A stretch of DNA of 64,000 bases from Chamaecrista fasciculata (GCA_003254925.1 QANZ01017034.1:44327-108326), one strand, 5' to 3'; counted from the first letter of the stretch, positions 12,151 through 23,671 are shown. A program made the numbers and translations. Notes: generated by a model from the letters alone, not told the origin.

Positions 12151-12926
12151 AAATCAATCAACATGGATCATTAACAATCACAATACTAAAAACATAAATC
12201 CTCTCTTTTTCTTTCCTCTAATCTACCAAAAACAGATCCTACTATAAAATGGTCGTGCATCCATAAATAACGCTCAATCATTAATTTACCTTTATTTCTT
12301 TCTATTTTGGTAAAAAGTGCCCATATATGCCACCCTTCCTAAATTTAGGTAAAACTTGCAGACTAAGCAATGACAGGTGCTTTGAGAATTGAATGATATT
12401 TATTATATATCTTTTGAATGTAATTTATCTATTTAACAATATCGAACATCTATACTTCTATGTTATTTAAACAATTTAGAATAAACTCTAACTTGCTTTC
12501 TTTTCCACAGGATGATCATTTTTTTTATTCCCTCAATTTGCACATTATGCATGGGGTACCTTTTTGGTTCTCCAATTTAATTCTTTCTAATTTCCTTTTT
12601 TTAACCAAATTTTCTTTCTAATTTCAGTTGAGTATTGATTACATTTTAAAACAGAAATAAAACACAAATAATATTGAACAATTGTGATGATATGAAATTA
12701 TGCAGAAAAATATATATATGTAGCGTTAAAATGAACTTTATATCATTAAATATTAGATCAATAAATAAAAGATAATCTTATGGACAAAGATGCCATCAAA
12801 ATCATACTTACATTCCAAGATATATAGGTATGCATAAATATTATAAAACGATTTCATTTCTGATAATTAAAACTCAACAAAGATAAATGAACATAAATGA
12901 AAGTAAAAAGTAAAAAAAAATGCTAT
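12151..12926. other. Spacer shared by the three NHL units
   Basis: Blocks such as CCTCTCTTTTTCTTTCCTC, TGCCACCCTTCCTAAATTTA and CATTATGCATGGGGTACC recur in changed form upstream of NHL copies B (about 20.9-21.5 kb) and C (about 30.8-31.7 kb). They lie on the 3' side of the minus-strand genes and mark the segmental duplication. No gene of their own is visible. Confidence 0.6.
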
Positions 12927-13496
12927 CTAATAACATTGGATATTTTGGATTGAACTTGAGGTAAACTTGAGAAAAAAGATGCAAGCCATTTGAACAGTGC
13001 GCCTCTTTCTGATGAAATTGAAAGCATAGTAGGAACCAGTGAGTTTTGTATAGGAGGAAAGAATCAATGAGTCTGAACCAATATCCTTGGTAAGATTGAG
13101 AGTACCAAAAAGCAATACATGAGGAGTACCAACAGGCACTACATGACTATCTTTAGAGCTCAAATTGAGTGTAATGTTGAATCCTCTTGTTCTTTTAGCC
13201 TTCACATTGCCATGGCCTAATACACTACTACCAATACTTGAGTTCCCATACAGCACAATCACATTGCTATTTTCATAATCAAAATCTTCATAGTCTGGAT
13301 TTTTGAGAGAAAGATAGGCATTCATGGTAAGTCTGAAAAAAGGTGAAGGTGAAATAGAATAATTGAGGTGACTCACAGAAGCTGATTCCAATCGGAGTCG
13401 AGGCAAATGTCTAGTCTCCTCAACAATCACCATAACAAATGCAAAACAAATCAAAAAGACTACAATGCCTATAGTAATCTTGTCATGTATGTTCAT
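12927..13496 (-). CDS. LEA_2 / NDR1-HIN1-like (NHL) membrane protein, copy A
   Basis: A single-exon 189-aa protein. A short cytosolic start (MNIHDK) is followed by a transmembrane helix at about residues 7-25 (ITIGIVVFLICFAFVMVI) and then a LEA_2-type beta domain. That domain has N-glycosylation sites (NYS, NSS, NIT, NLS, NLT) and ends with RKRRTVQMACIFFLKF and a terminal C-Y. This layout is typical of NHL proteins, which are membrane-anchored with the LEA_2 domain outside the cytosol and often linked to stress or defence. The frame is open upstream to 13556, but the position matching the start ATG of copy B reads ATA here, so the first usable ATG is at 13496. The N-terminus is thus about 20 residues shorter than in copy B. 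Exact function unknown. Confidence 0.75.
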   Translation of the reverse strand: MNIHDKITIGIVVFLICFAFVMVIVEETRHLPRLRLESASVSHLNYSISPSPFFRLTMNAYLSLKNPDYEDFDYENSNVIVLYGNSSIGSSVLGHGNVKAKRTRGFNITLNLSSKDSHVVPVGTPHVLLFGTLNLTKDIGSDSLILSSYTKLTGSYYAFNFIRKRRTVQMACIFFLKFTSSSIQNIQCY

Positions 13497-14871
13497 AGCT
13501 TCCTGTGGAGTTGCATTAGAAATAATAGATGTAATTAACACAAAACTTATGATCAATTATATTTGGTTTTGAACGGATATATATGAAATATGAATGAAGA
13601 AGATTCATAAGTTGTAAGTGAAAGAGTTGACATATAAAATCATATAAATTATAAAGGTACCTTAGCAGTGAGAGAGAACCGAGTTTGAGTTGAGTGCACC
13701 AATATATAATAGATCGTTTTACCTATATGTATCGTGTGTTTTTTATTGCGTTGGGCTCATATATATATATATATATATACCCGATATATATGAATATAAT
13801 TATAGAAAGTTTTTTGATTATGCGAGTAATAAAGTTTCTCTAATCATAAATTTTATTTATATTCTTATTTTTAATGATTGATTTTATAAAAAATTATCTT
13901 TTATATTCTTTCTCTACTATAAATGATCATATAAAATAATTATATCACATGTCTTGTTTTAAATATAAGGAAGTTTCGCCTATAATATGTCATCATACAA
14001 ATGCACCACCTTTTTTCTTGAAATTATGAAACATGATAGTAGAATCACAACAAATTAGGGGATGAATAAGACAGCGTTAATTAATTGTCAATAATATTAA
14101 CTTATGGATTCTCGCATGAGTGATATTTTCAATTAATTGATTGGATAGTAAGTTATAAAAAAACCATAGCCAAACAAAGGCAATATAAGGCCCCATTAAT
14201 TAATAAAAACAATTATTCTTCTATAAATTTATATTGAGTAAATGAATCGATTTTTGACTAACCAAAATATACGATTTAATCTTTGAAATATTGTAATCAT
14301 CAACAATTTATGACTTAATCAGTTTTGGAATTACATGTTAACGTACAATTGTGAAATTTCAAAGACTAAGTCTATATTTCAATTATTTAGAATTGGTTGT
14401 TGATTCAATATCAATTTAGAAATGAAACAATAAATTTTCTCTTAGTTAATTCTCAATTACTTTCACTCACATTCTTGCATCTGTTTATGAGTGACCTTTT
14501 TAATTAATTAGCCTAATATTTTCATTTTTTTCCTTTTTGCATCCATAAGTACAAATTCATCATAAAACTAATTAGATACTAATTAATTAATTTATAGAAA
14601 AAAAAAAAGCACAGCAACACAAGCAAGTGGCATAGATCCTTTAAGGCAACATAAAGGATTGAATTGGTTAATAATAGTGGAATCATAGATAAGTTAAAGT
14701 CTACGACCTTTGATCCAGTGTCATGAAAATCATATTTGATTGAACGATTTGATCGATGCAATTGGGATTTGACAAATGGATTAGTCTAGATTATTGGACC
14801 AATTGGAATTACTTCAGATCAAGATGACCCAAATTAATTCAATCGTGACATGAAGTAAATTTTTTGAACCG
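13497..14871. other. 5' flank of NHL copy A and AT-rich sequence
   Basis: The sequence upstream of the minus-strand NHL gene includes an (AT)n tract at about 13757-13780 near the likely transcription start. Segments such as CACCACCTTTTTTCTTG (about 14000) and TGACCTTTTTAATTAATTAG (about 14490) recur upstream of copy C. It ends at the truncated edge of LINE-B. No gene seen. Confidence 0.5.
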
Positions 14872-17420
14872 TAGCACCAACCCACTTTAATGAATCTTTT
14901 TTTGTAGCTCTTGGGACATGTATTTTTTGAATGGCATCCAGCTCCTGCTTAGTGAGCCAATCTTCCACCATAGAGAGATCCCATCTTCCATTTGCAATAT
15001 ATTCAACTATAGAGAGACCCTCAAAGGCTTCCCAAGGAGGCTTAGAAATTAGCCCAAAACCAAGTAAATTAGGGATCCCTAAAAAAATTGATGTCCCTCC
15101 ATCACCAATAGCCCAACAAAGATTCTTGGCTAGAAAATCTCTACGCTCCAAAATACTTGACCAAGCGCAAGAAACACAGCCCCCCTTCCTTGCCTTAAGA
15201 AAGTGATCCTGAGGGAAATAAATACCCTTTAAAATATGAACCCGAAGGTCATCTGGGTTGCACAGGATCCTCCAATTCTATTTTGCAAGTAGGGCCATAT
15301 TAAAATTAATAAAGTCCTTAAAGCCCAATCCACCCTGAGACTTAGCCTTCGACAGCTTCTTTCAAGCACACTAGTGAATACGTCCTTCATTTTTTTGTTG
15401 ACTCCACCAGAAGTTGGCAATCAAACTATCAAGCTCCATACAAGTTTTCCTAGGGAATTTGAAATAAGGCATTGGGAAAGTTGGGATAGCATTTGCAACC
15501 GTTTTGATGAGTACCCTGCCTCCAGGAGACAACAAGGTCTGTTTCCAACCTTGAATCTTATTTTTCAGTTTATACCTTACAGAAGCTAGAGCCTCAGTCT
15601 TCGATCTTCCCCAAAGGATGGGCAAACCCAAATACTTCCCCGGAGATTCAACATTACCAATTCCAAGCGCTTGACCACACTCCACATTCACATCCACAGG
15701 CGTGTTCTCTGAGAAAAAAGTACAAGATTTCTCAAGGTTCACCAACTGACCTGATGCCAAACAATATTTGTCCAGGATTTCCCTCAGAGTTGTACAATTA
15801 TCCTTAGTTGCCTTAATGAAGAATACAAAATCATCAGCGAAAGGGCAATGTTAGAGGGTTGGGCAAGACCTAGCCAACTTAAGACCTCTCAAGATCCCAT
15901 TATCAACACTAGCATTCACCATTCTTGATAAGTCATAGGCAATAATGATAAACAAATATGGTGATAGAGGGTCACCCTGACGAGGGCCCCTCTCCGGATT
16001 CAAAACAGCAATCGGCTTCCCAAACAAAAGTAGGTTGAACTTCAGAGTTGATACACATCATAACTTTTTTAACCTAACTTAAGTCAAAACCCAACTTTAA
16101 CAACACATACTTCCAGAAATCCCATTCAACATGGTCATTAGCCTTATTCAAGTTGAGCTTCACAACCATCTCATGCTTAATACCATTCACCCGTTACTTC
16201 AAGTAGTGGAATGCTTCATGGACAATAATAATATCGTCCTGGATAACTCTCCCAAGAACAAAATGTTAGTATAGTTAGTAATCACAAGTCCCACATTAGA
16301 TAAGTTATAGGATTGAGAAGAGTATATAAATGATTGTTGAGTCATTTATAATAATTGAATTAAATATATATATGTGAAAGATGGGCACTTGGGGCAATTG
16401 GGCTTCAGGCCAATAATTAATTTTAATTATTATTATTTTCGAATTGATTAATTAATTAATTAATTCGAATTATAAACAAACAAGTGCTCATTCATGAACA
16501 GTCATGAACACTCATTGGTGTTCATTCATGAAAAGTCATGAACGGAAAAAATTTAGTTTAATCTGAAGAGACATGACTGTTCAATTATAAATAGATACGA
16601 ATGTTCATTTATGAAACATCATAACCTGTTATTTATGTTTAAATCTGAAAGGTTATACCTGTTCAGATTTTTCCTATAAATAACACTTTTTCTCAAAGAA
16701 CAGAGCATCTCATCTTCTACTTATCTTTCTCTATTTCGTGTTCAAGAAGGTATTATAGTATTACCAGGCTTTGTAAATCCTGCAGGAAATCTGCCATAAA
16801 CACCCAACAACATACAAATAGTGGGGGCTTAATTTCCTTAAGGACAGTGACCATACTATCAAAGCCTACTCTATTTTTGTGTTCTATCAAAAGCCTACTC
16901 ATTTTATTCTAACACAAAAGCCCTTTGGTTGTCGGAGATAAGCTTCGGCATAAGGCCCTTCAATCTGTTAGTCAGCATCTTCGAGATGATCTTGTAGTAA
17001 TAATTGCACAAGCTTATTGGTATGAAATTGCCCACATTCATAGGATCATCCACTTTAAAAATGAGGACCAAATTAGTTGCATTCAAAGCCGCAATATTAG
17101 AACCACCCGCAAAGAAATCCATCACCAGCTGAGAGACCTGCTCACCCACTACATTCCAGGCATGCTGGTAAAACATTCCATAATAGCCATTAGGACTCGG
17201 AGCTTTCAAAGCACCCATGTCAAAAGAGGCTCTTTTAACTTCAGGCAAAGTAACAAGGCTAAGAAGGGAAGGTTATCCTCAGGGGAAATCAATGGTTGAA
17301 AAAACTCCAAAACTTCAAAAAAGTCTCTATTTCCCGCAAAGGACAACAAGCAAGAGAAGTGAGACTTAAAACAATTAGCAACTCCAACACCTTTATATAT
17401 ATACTCTAGCACTTAATGAT
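14872..17420 (-). mobile_element. Degenerate L1-like LINE fragment (copy B), split by a solo LTR
   Basis: On the minus strand the RT domain starts at 16904-17248 (conserved pieces GALKAPSPNGYYGMFYQ, FIPISLCNYYYKIISK). It continues beyond the inserted LTR and reaches the QGDPLSPYLF-equivalent region at about 15900-16000. The KYLGLPILWGRSK and GWKQTLLSPGGRVLIKTV blocks lie at 15371-15760, and the WVGAT block at 14834-15151. Stops and frameshifts interrupt all of it. The left edge breaks off within the zf-RVT part, unlike copy A, which goes on for about 560 more bases. Copy B keeps the central RT part that copy A has lost. Confidence 0.85.
16259..16919. mobile_element. Solo LTR (651 bp) with perfect 5-bp TSD, inside LINE-B
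   Basis: The element at 16264-16914 begins TGTTAG and ends CTAACA, a perfect terminal inverted repeat. It is flanked by CAAAA on both sides (16259-16263 and 16915-16919). The LINE reading resumes directly across it (CCCAAGAACAAAA joined to AGCCCTTTGG). The interior shows LTR-like features: a CAAGTCCCACATTAGATAAG block near the left end, TATA-like TATAAATAG / TATAAATAAC boxes at about 16590 and 16675, and no coding sequence. It is most simply a solo LTR left by LTR-LTR recombination. Superfamily (copia or gypsy) is not determinable from this part. Confidence 0.85.
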
Positions 17421-17559
17421 ATTTTATCTTTGATTGTTATTTTGGTGTTTGTTTTGACTTCAGTAAAATTTTATGTAAAGGATTGTCTCGAAATTTGTGC
17501 TAAAGGAGAAGTTATAAAAGGAGACAATAGTAGCTGTATAAAAGGAGATTGGAGGTGTG

Positions 17560-18230
17560 AGTGAGGGACCAAAATGTAATTTTTGATTACTGAATTGTAA
17601 TTTTTTGGGGACAAGATTATATATTTTTCTTGTTTACTATCTTTTAATTTTTGTTTTAAATGTTTATACTACAAAAAATATTACCCTTATATATACTAGA
17701 GGAGGGACCAAAAGGTGTATTTTATGAGGTATGAATTATGTATTTTCTGAATTTTGTTCTTCAGTAGTTGCAGTACCAAAAATATTACCCATATATATAC
17801 TGAATGAAGGACCAATATGTATATTTTATATATATAATACATTTTTTCTCAATAGTGTACAAAAAAAATATTATCCATACATATATGAGAAGAGTGGTCA
17901 AACTGTAAAGTTTTGAGATTCGAGAATTATAAAATTTTTCCTATTTTGAATATTGTATTTTTATTTTTTCACCAGAAAAAATATTACTCCTATCTATGTT
18001 AGAGTAGGGACCAAACTGTAACTAAGTAAGGAATAATTATATATTTTTTCTCATTATTGTTTTTGAAATATGCTTATAAACTTTTACACCACAAGAAATA
18101 TTACCCATATATACTGCAAGAAGGACCATAATGTATATTTTTTAGATCTAAATATACTGAAAAAATATTATTAACATGTTAAATTGAACTGTAATTTTTG
18201 TTGTCGAATGAGACAAAAAAAAAATATTAC
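17560..18230. repeat. Tandem array B, left part
   Basis: The same about 115-bp GGGACCAAA...TATTACCCATATATATACT modules as in array A, in the same order, preceded by the shared lead-in AAAAGGAGATTGGAGGTG. It corresponds to about 9345-10030 of array A and is interrupted at 18230 by the CACTA-like insertion. Confidence 0.8.
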
Positions 18231-20072
18231 GTAAGGGGTGGCCGGAGGTGGTGTGCAGTGGTCTGGGCTCCTGGCGGTGGTGGAGGACCGATGAGTGAAG
18301 TGGGAGGAGGAAGGGAATGGTGGAAGGCGAATTGGAACCCTAAAATGAAAGAGGATGTGTCGTGTGAGCTGATATGAGAATGCTTGGGGCTGTTTCGCGA
18401 TTTTTACTAAATTTGGGGGTGAAAGGCAATTCTGAAGCAGGAAAAAGAAGGCCAAAATTGTTGAAACACCCCCAAAATATTTTAATCCCTTCAAATCAGT
18501 CCTTATTACTCAAAATTTTAAATATAAAAATTCTTGACAAAATTTATATCGTTAGCTTCACTACGGAGAGTGGATTTCAAATATGAAATTCATTTCTGAA
18601 ATATTCTATTCGAACATCTTTCAGTTCTTTCTCAAATGTGTCATTTGTCGGGACTAGATAAATATTCAGATGAAATTTTAAACTCCGTTAGCTCCGAAAT
18701 TTTTACCACAAGCCAAATAAAATATGGGGATTTCAAATATGACAATTAAAATTCTAAATTTTCGTGTTCATTAATTTCTAAAATTTTTATCCCAAAACTT
18801 CTAATATTGGTTTAAAATTAGCTTAAAACTCCATCCAAAATTTAAAAAAAAATCACTAATTCCATTCTTGAACACCCAAAACTACCTTTTAAAACTCGGG
18901 ATCTCACAGATTCAGATTCCAAAATTCTTATACTAAATCAAGAATAGAGAACAGAAAACATAATACTTATACTAAATCAAAAAGAGAGAACAAAGAAAAC
19001 AAGCAAATGATAACAAATGCACCAATTCAGATTCTAAAATGGAAATAACCCTAATTTTTTGGAGTGAATTTCTCATAGTTTTCAGGCGTTTAAACCCTAC
19101 CATACAGTTGGAGAATGGCTAGAAAGGAAGTAAACTGTACAAGCAGGAAGAAGAAGACGAACAATAGCGAAAATAGCCTGAGGAAACTTACTGGAAACTG
19201 AACTCTCGCCTCGTTGTTCGTTGACTTCTCGCCTCGCTTCGTACAAGCACTGAACGACGTTTCTTGGCAGCGGCAACTGGGATGGCTGACAACGAGAAGT
19301 GAGAATGGCGAGAACTGATGAACTAAAGAGCAATTTTGAAGAGAGAACGGCGAAAACTAAGAAGTGAGAATGGCGCTGATCGAGAAGAGAGAACACGGGT
19401 AGATGAAAGGGGCAAATAGGTTCAACTTTTTTAATTTTTTAAAAATAAATAAATAATTAATAAATGGATATAATTACAATTTTGCCACTAGAAAGTTTTC
19501 AATGGCAAAATAGATTTGCCTATTTTGCCATTGAAAGGATTTCAATGGTCAATTACTTTTTTTGCCACCTACACTTTTGGCACTAAAAATTATTAATTCC
19601 CCGCCCAAATTGTTGATATATATAATAACAATTAAAAAACTAATTGGTGGCAAAATTAATATGGCCACCAATAACTCTTTTCGGTGGCAAAAAATAATTT
19701 TGCCATCAAATAACTATTTTCAGTGGCAAATTTCAATAATTTGCCACCTAAATGCTTTAGTGGCAAAATTAATATGGCCACCAATAACTCCTTTCGGTGG
19801 CGAAAACTATATTTGCCATCGAATAACTATTTTCACCGGCAAATTTCATTAATTTGCCACCTAAACGGCTTCAGTGGCAAGTTAAATTTTGCCGCTGATA
19901 ACCTTTCAGTGGCAAATTATAGAACTTTGCCACTAAAAATATGCAAAAATTTTATTATTGGTATGTTCAGTGGCGAAGTCTAAAATTCGCCACTGAAAGG
20001 AAACTTTTTGTGGCTAATTTTTATTTTGCCACCGAAAGTTCGCCACCAAAGCTCCAGTTTCTTGTAGTGTAC
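18228..20072. mobile_element. CACTA-like insertion (1839 bp) splitting array B
   Basis: Array A reads AATATTACCCATATACCC without a break. In array B, 18231-20069 is inserted there and flanked by TAC on both sides (18228-18230, 20070-20072), as expected of the 3-bp CACTA duplication. The right end reads TTTCTTGTAGTG, the reverse complement of a CACTACAAGAAA terminus. The right 600 bases are packed with short inverted subterminal motifs (TTTTGCCACTGAAAG, GGTGGCAAAATTAATATGGCC). The left end (GTAAGGGGTGGCCGG) does not show the CACTA terminus, so that end is probably deleted or rearranged. The left 1.1 kb is non-repetitive and might hold captured host sequence; no transposase is visible. Confidence 0.65.
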
Positions 20073-20937
20073 CCATATACCCAAAATAGTAGATGATAAA
20101 TTATACAAAATAACAAGGCCTGACATGTGAAACAAAAAAAAAATATTATTTGCAAAATGCCCCCTAAGATTCGAACTCATGCCTTCTTCATTTTTACGTT
20201 GCTCAAACACCACTCAGCCACACAGTAAAGCTTGCTATGTTCAACTAAAAATAGAGCTGTTATCCACACTTGACACATTCCCAACCATAAATTCACACCA
20301 CTTTTCTGGGGTATGAATTATGTATTTTTTTTAATTTTGTTCTTTAGTTGTTGCACTACCAAAAATATTATCATCCATACGTATACTAGAAGAGTGACCA
20401 AACTGTAAAGTTTTGGGAATTGCTAATTATGTATTTTTTCCTATTTTGAATTTTGTTTTTATATTTTTCCACTACAAAAAATATCACTCATTTATATATT
20501 AGAGGATGGACCAAACTGTAAATTTTTGGGGAATGAACTATATATTTTTTCTCATTATTGTCTTTTAATTTTATTTTTAAATTTTTATACTGCAAAAACT
20601 ATTACCTGTATATATACTAGAAGAGAGACCAAAATGTATATTTTTGGGGATATGAATTATATATTTTTATGAATTTTGTTCTTAAGTTGTTGCACTATAA
20701 AAAATATTATCCATATATATATTGGAGGAGGGACCAACATGTATAATTTTTCTCATTACTAGTTTTGTATTTTGTTTTGATTATTATACACTACAAAAAA
20801 TATTATTAATGCATATATTGGAGGAAGGACCAAACTATAAAGTTTTAGGAATTGAATTATATATATATTTTTTATTTTGATTTTGTTTTTATATTTTTAC
20901 ACTTCAAAAAATATTACTTATATATATATATACTAGA
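20073..20937. repeat. Tandem array B, right part
   Basis: This continues array B beyond the insertion, starting CCATATACCCAAAATAGTAG and matching about 10031-11000 of array A, including the conserved AAGCTTGCTATGTTCAAC segment. Array B lacks some of array A's central units around 10330-10430. It ends in a (TA)n tract near 20920. Confidence 0.8.
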
Positions 20938-21037
20938 GGAATTGAATGATAGGTGCCATATATGTCACCCTTATTAAATTTAGGTAAAACTTGCAGACTA
21001 AGCAGTGAGAGCTGCTTTGAGAATTGAATGATATTTA

Positions 21038-21195
21038 TTATAGGCCAAAGTCCTATTTTGGTCCCCCAGTTATGCTCCTTGTTCCAAATAGGTCCCCCAG
21101 TTATTTTTTGTTCCATATTGGTCCCCCAGTTATGCAAAACTTGAAAAAGTTGGTCCCTCTAACGTTTTCCATCCATTTTTCCGTTAAAAAAAGAG
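21038..21195. repeat. Arm of a 'GGTCCCCCAGTTA' foldback repeat
   Basis: Three near-direct copies of TTGGTCCCCCAGTTATG lie within 110 bases, followed by GTTGGTCCCTCTAACG and TTTTCCGTTAAAAA. Only one arm of the usual inverted structure is seen. The sequence becomes ordinary spacer after the single N at 21214, so the second arm may be missing or lost in assembly. Confidence 0.45.
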
Positions 21196-21485
21196 GAAAA
21201 ATAAACTTTCATCNTTAGATTCACAAAAAAAAAAATTGATTACAATTATTTTGATTTAACTTCTTGAATTAATCTTCACGGTTTAAGCCTATATTAAATT
21301 CCCAAATACTTGAAATTATCACAACATACTCCTCATATATAAATGGCGCTCAATAATTGATTTTCATTTATTTCTTTCTATTTTGGTAGATAAAGTGCCC
21401 ATATTAATATGTCACTCTTCTTAAATCTAGACAAATCTTGCGAATTAAGTGATGGCTGATGTTTTGGGAAATTAAAGCGTTAATT

Positions 21486-22050
21486 GGCCATTTTGGTCTT
21501 CAAATATGAGGTTAGTTTCAATTTAGTCCTCAAAATATTTTTTTTTATATTTTGGTCTTCAAATTATTTTTTGTTATGTTTTAGTCCTCAAATTTTCATA
21601 TTTGCTTCATTAATTTGGCCTTCAAACTTTTTCAATTATTTGATTTTAGTCCTCAAACTTTCATATTTGTTTAAATTTGGTCATTAAACTTTGGCAAAGT
21701 GATAGAAAAAAAATTCATTCTTGAAAAGATAAATCAACCATAAATTTATCTCTAAATTGTAACTAAAAATAAATATATTTCTTTCTCACTTTGTCAACTC
21801 GATTAGTATGTCTCCTCTGTCTAGGTTGAAAATCACGGTAGAAATAAGATGGAATAACATTTTATGGACCAAAACAAAAGAAAAAATAGTTTAAGGACCA
21901 AAATGAAACTAATTCCATAGTTTATGGACCAAAATTAAATAAAAAATAGTTTTAGGGCTGAAACAAAATTGACCCCACAGTTTTAGAATTGGATAAAAAA
22001 AAAAGGAACAAAAAATAATTTGAAGATCAAAACTAATTCCATAGATAATT
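21486..22050. repeat. Large foldback repeat in spacer B
   Basis: The left arm repeats TTTTGGTCTTCAAAT / TTTAGTCCTCAAACTTTC. The right arm repeats GTTTATGGACCAAAATTAA / TTAAGGACCAAAATGAAA in opposite orientation. Arms of about 200 bases enclose about 130 bases. It is a non-coding member of the dispersed foldback family. No clear target-site duplication. Confidence 0.5.
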
Positions 22051-22225
22051 TAATGATATCTATTATAATATCCCCTTCCACTAATTGAGATTTTGCTAAC
22101 AAAGACTGAAAAATGAAACCATTCAAGATCACCATCTATAATTCTATGACATGGTCATACACACACCACAAGAGATATATATGTAGACTCAAATATTATA
22201 AAACCATTTCGATCAAACATTAAAA

Positions 22226-22858
22226 CTAACTCATGAATCGTGCGCCAAATTCCGAGCATTGGATATTGTTGATTGAACTCGAAGTAAAATTGAGACGAAA
22301 GCTGCAAGCCATTTGAACCGTGCGCTTCCTTCTGAGAAAATTGTAAGCATAGTAGGATCCACCAAGTACTGTAGAGGTGGTGAGATTCACTGAGCCCGAA
22401 ACAATATTATTGGCCAGATTGTGAGTATCAATTTGACTACCTATAGAGCTCAAATTGAGGGTAACGTTGATTCCTTTGGTCTCTCTAGCCTTCACAATGC
22501 CATTACCTACTGCGCCATCACCAATAATGAAGTTGACATACAACACACTCACATTTTTATTGTTGTAATAATTAAATCTTCCAAAGTTTGAATTTTTTAG
22601 AGAAAGATGGGCATTCATGGTGAGTCCAAAAAACGGTGTGGGTGAAGTAGAATAATTGAGGTGACTCACAGAAGCCGATTCCAATCGAAGTTTAGGCAAA
22701 GTTGTAACCTCCTCGACTAACACCATGATGCATACAATAAACACAAAAATCATAAGAATGCTTATAGTCCACTTGGCTATAGTCCACTTGGTTATCGTGT
22801 TCGTAGCATCCTGTGAATTGTTTGTTCGAAACAATTGATCAACAAACACAGAACTCAT
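22226..22858 (-). CDS. LEA_2 / NDR1-HIN1-like (NHL) membrane protein, copy B
   Basis: A single-exon 210-aa protein starting MSSVFVDQLF at 22858, the first ATG in frame. A transmembrane helix covers about residues 31-48 (TISILMIFVFIVCIMVLV) and a LEA_2-type domain follows. The LNYSTSPTPFFGLTMNAHLS block, the glycine/valine-rich middle and the RRKRTVQMACSFRLNFTSSS ending align with copy A. The N-terminus contains a small internal duplication (TITKWTIAKWT, from a repeated 15-base GTCCACTTGG unit at about 22770-22800). Compared with copy A it has extra residues after the last cysteine (SEFGARFMS). This is the only NHL copy here with an intact ATG at the ancestral-looking position. Membrane stress/defence role inferred from family only. 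Confidence 0.78.
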   Translation of the reverse strand: MSSVFVDQLFRTNNSQDATNTITKWTIAKWTISILMIFVFIVCIMVLVEEVTTLPKLRLESASVSHLNYSTSPTPFFGLTMNAHLSLKNSNFGRFNYYNNKNVSVLYVNFIIGDGAVGNGIVKARETKGINVTLNLSSIGSQIDTHNLANNIVSGSVNLTTSTVLGGSYYAYNFLRRKRTVQMACSFRLNFTSSSINNIQCSEFGARFMS

Positions 22859-22991
22859 GATCAATTATATGTGGGATAGAGATTCGAGTTTGAGTAGTTG
22901 GGTGCACCAATATAGAATAGAGAGTTTTACTGTAATGTGTTTTTTTTTTCTTGGGTTGGGCTCATATATATATATATATATATACTCGATA

Positions 22992-23671
22992 NNNNNNNNN
23001 NNNNNNNNNNNNNNNNNNNNNNNNNNNNNNNNNNNNNNNNNNNNNNNNNNNNNNNNNNNNNNNNNNNNNNNNNNNNNNNNNNNNNNNNNNNNNNNNNNNN
23101 NNNNNNNNNNNNNNNNNNNNNNNNNNNNNNNNNNNNNNNNNNNNNNNNNNNNNNNNNNNNNNNNNNNNNNNNNNNNNNNNNNNNNNNNNNNNNNNNNNNN
23201 NNNNNNNNNNNNNNNNNNNNNNNNNNNNNNNNNNNNNNNNNNNNNNNNNNNNNNNNNNNNNNNNNNNNNNNNNNNNNNNNNNNNNNNNNNNNNNNNNNNN
23301 NNNNNNNNNNNNNNNNNNNNNNNNNNNNNNNNNNNNNNNNNNNNNNNNNNNNNNNNNNNNNNNNNNNNNNNNNNNNNNNNNNNNNNNNNNNNNNNNNNNN
23401 NNNNNNNNNNNNNNNNNNNNNNNNNNNNNNNNNNNNNNNNNNNNNNNNNNNNNNNNNNNNNNNNNNNNNNNNNNNNNNNNNNNNNNNNNNNNNNNNNNNN
23501 NNNNNNNNNNNNNNNNNNNNNNNNNNNNNNNNNNNNNNNNNNNNNNNNNNNNNNNNNNNNNNNNNNNNNNNNNNNNNNNNNNNNNNNNNNNNNNNNNNNN
23601 NNNNNNNNNNNNNNNNNNNNNNNNNNNNNNNNNNNNNNNNNNNNNNNNNNNNNNNNNNNNNNNNNNNNNNN
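22992..23671. other. Assembly gap (680 Ns)
   Basis: A run of N starts within an (AT)n tract and ends in a poly(A) tract, so the gap follows low-complexity sequence in the 5' flank of NHL copy B. Its length may be an estimate. Confidence 0.99.
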
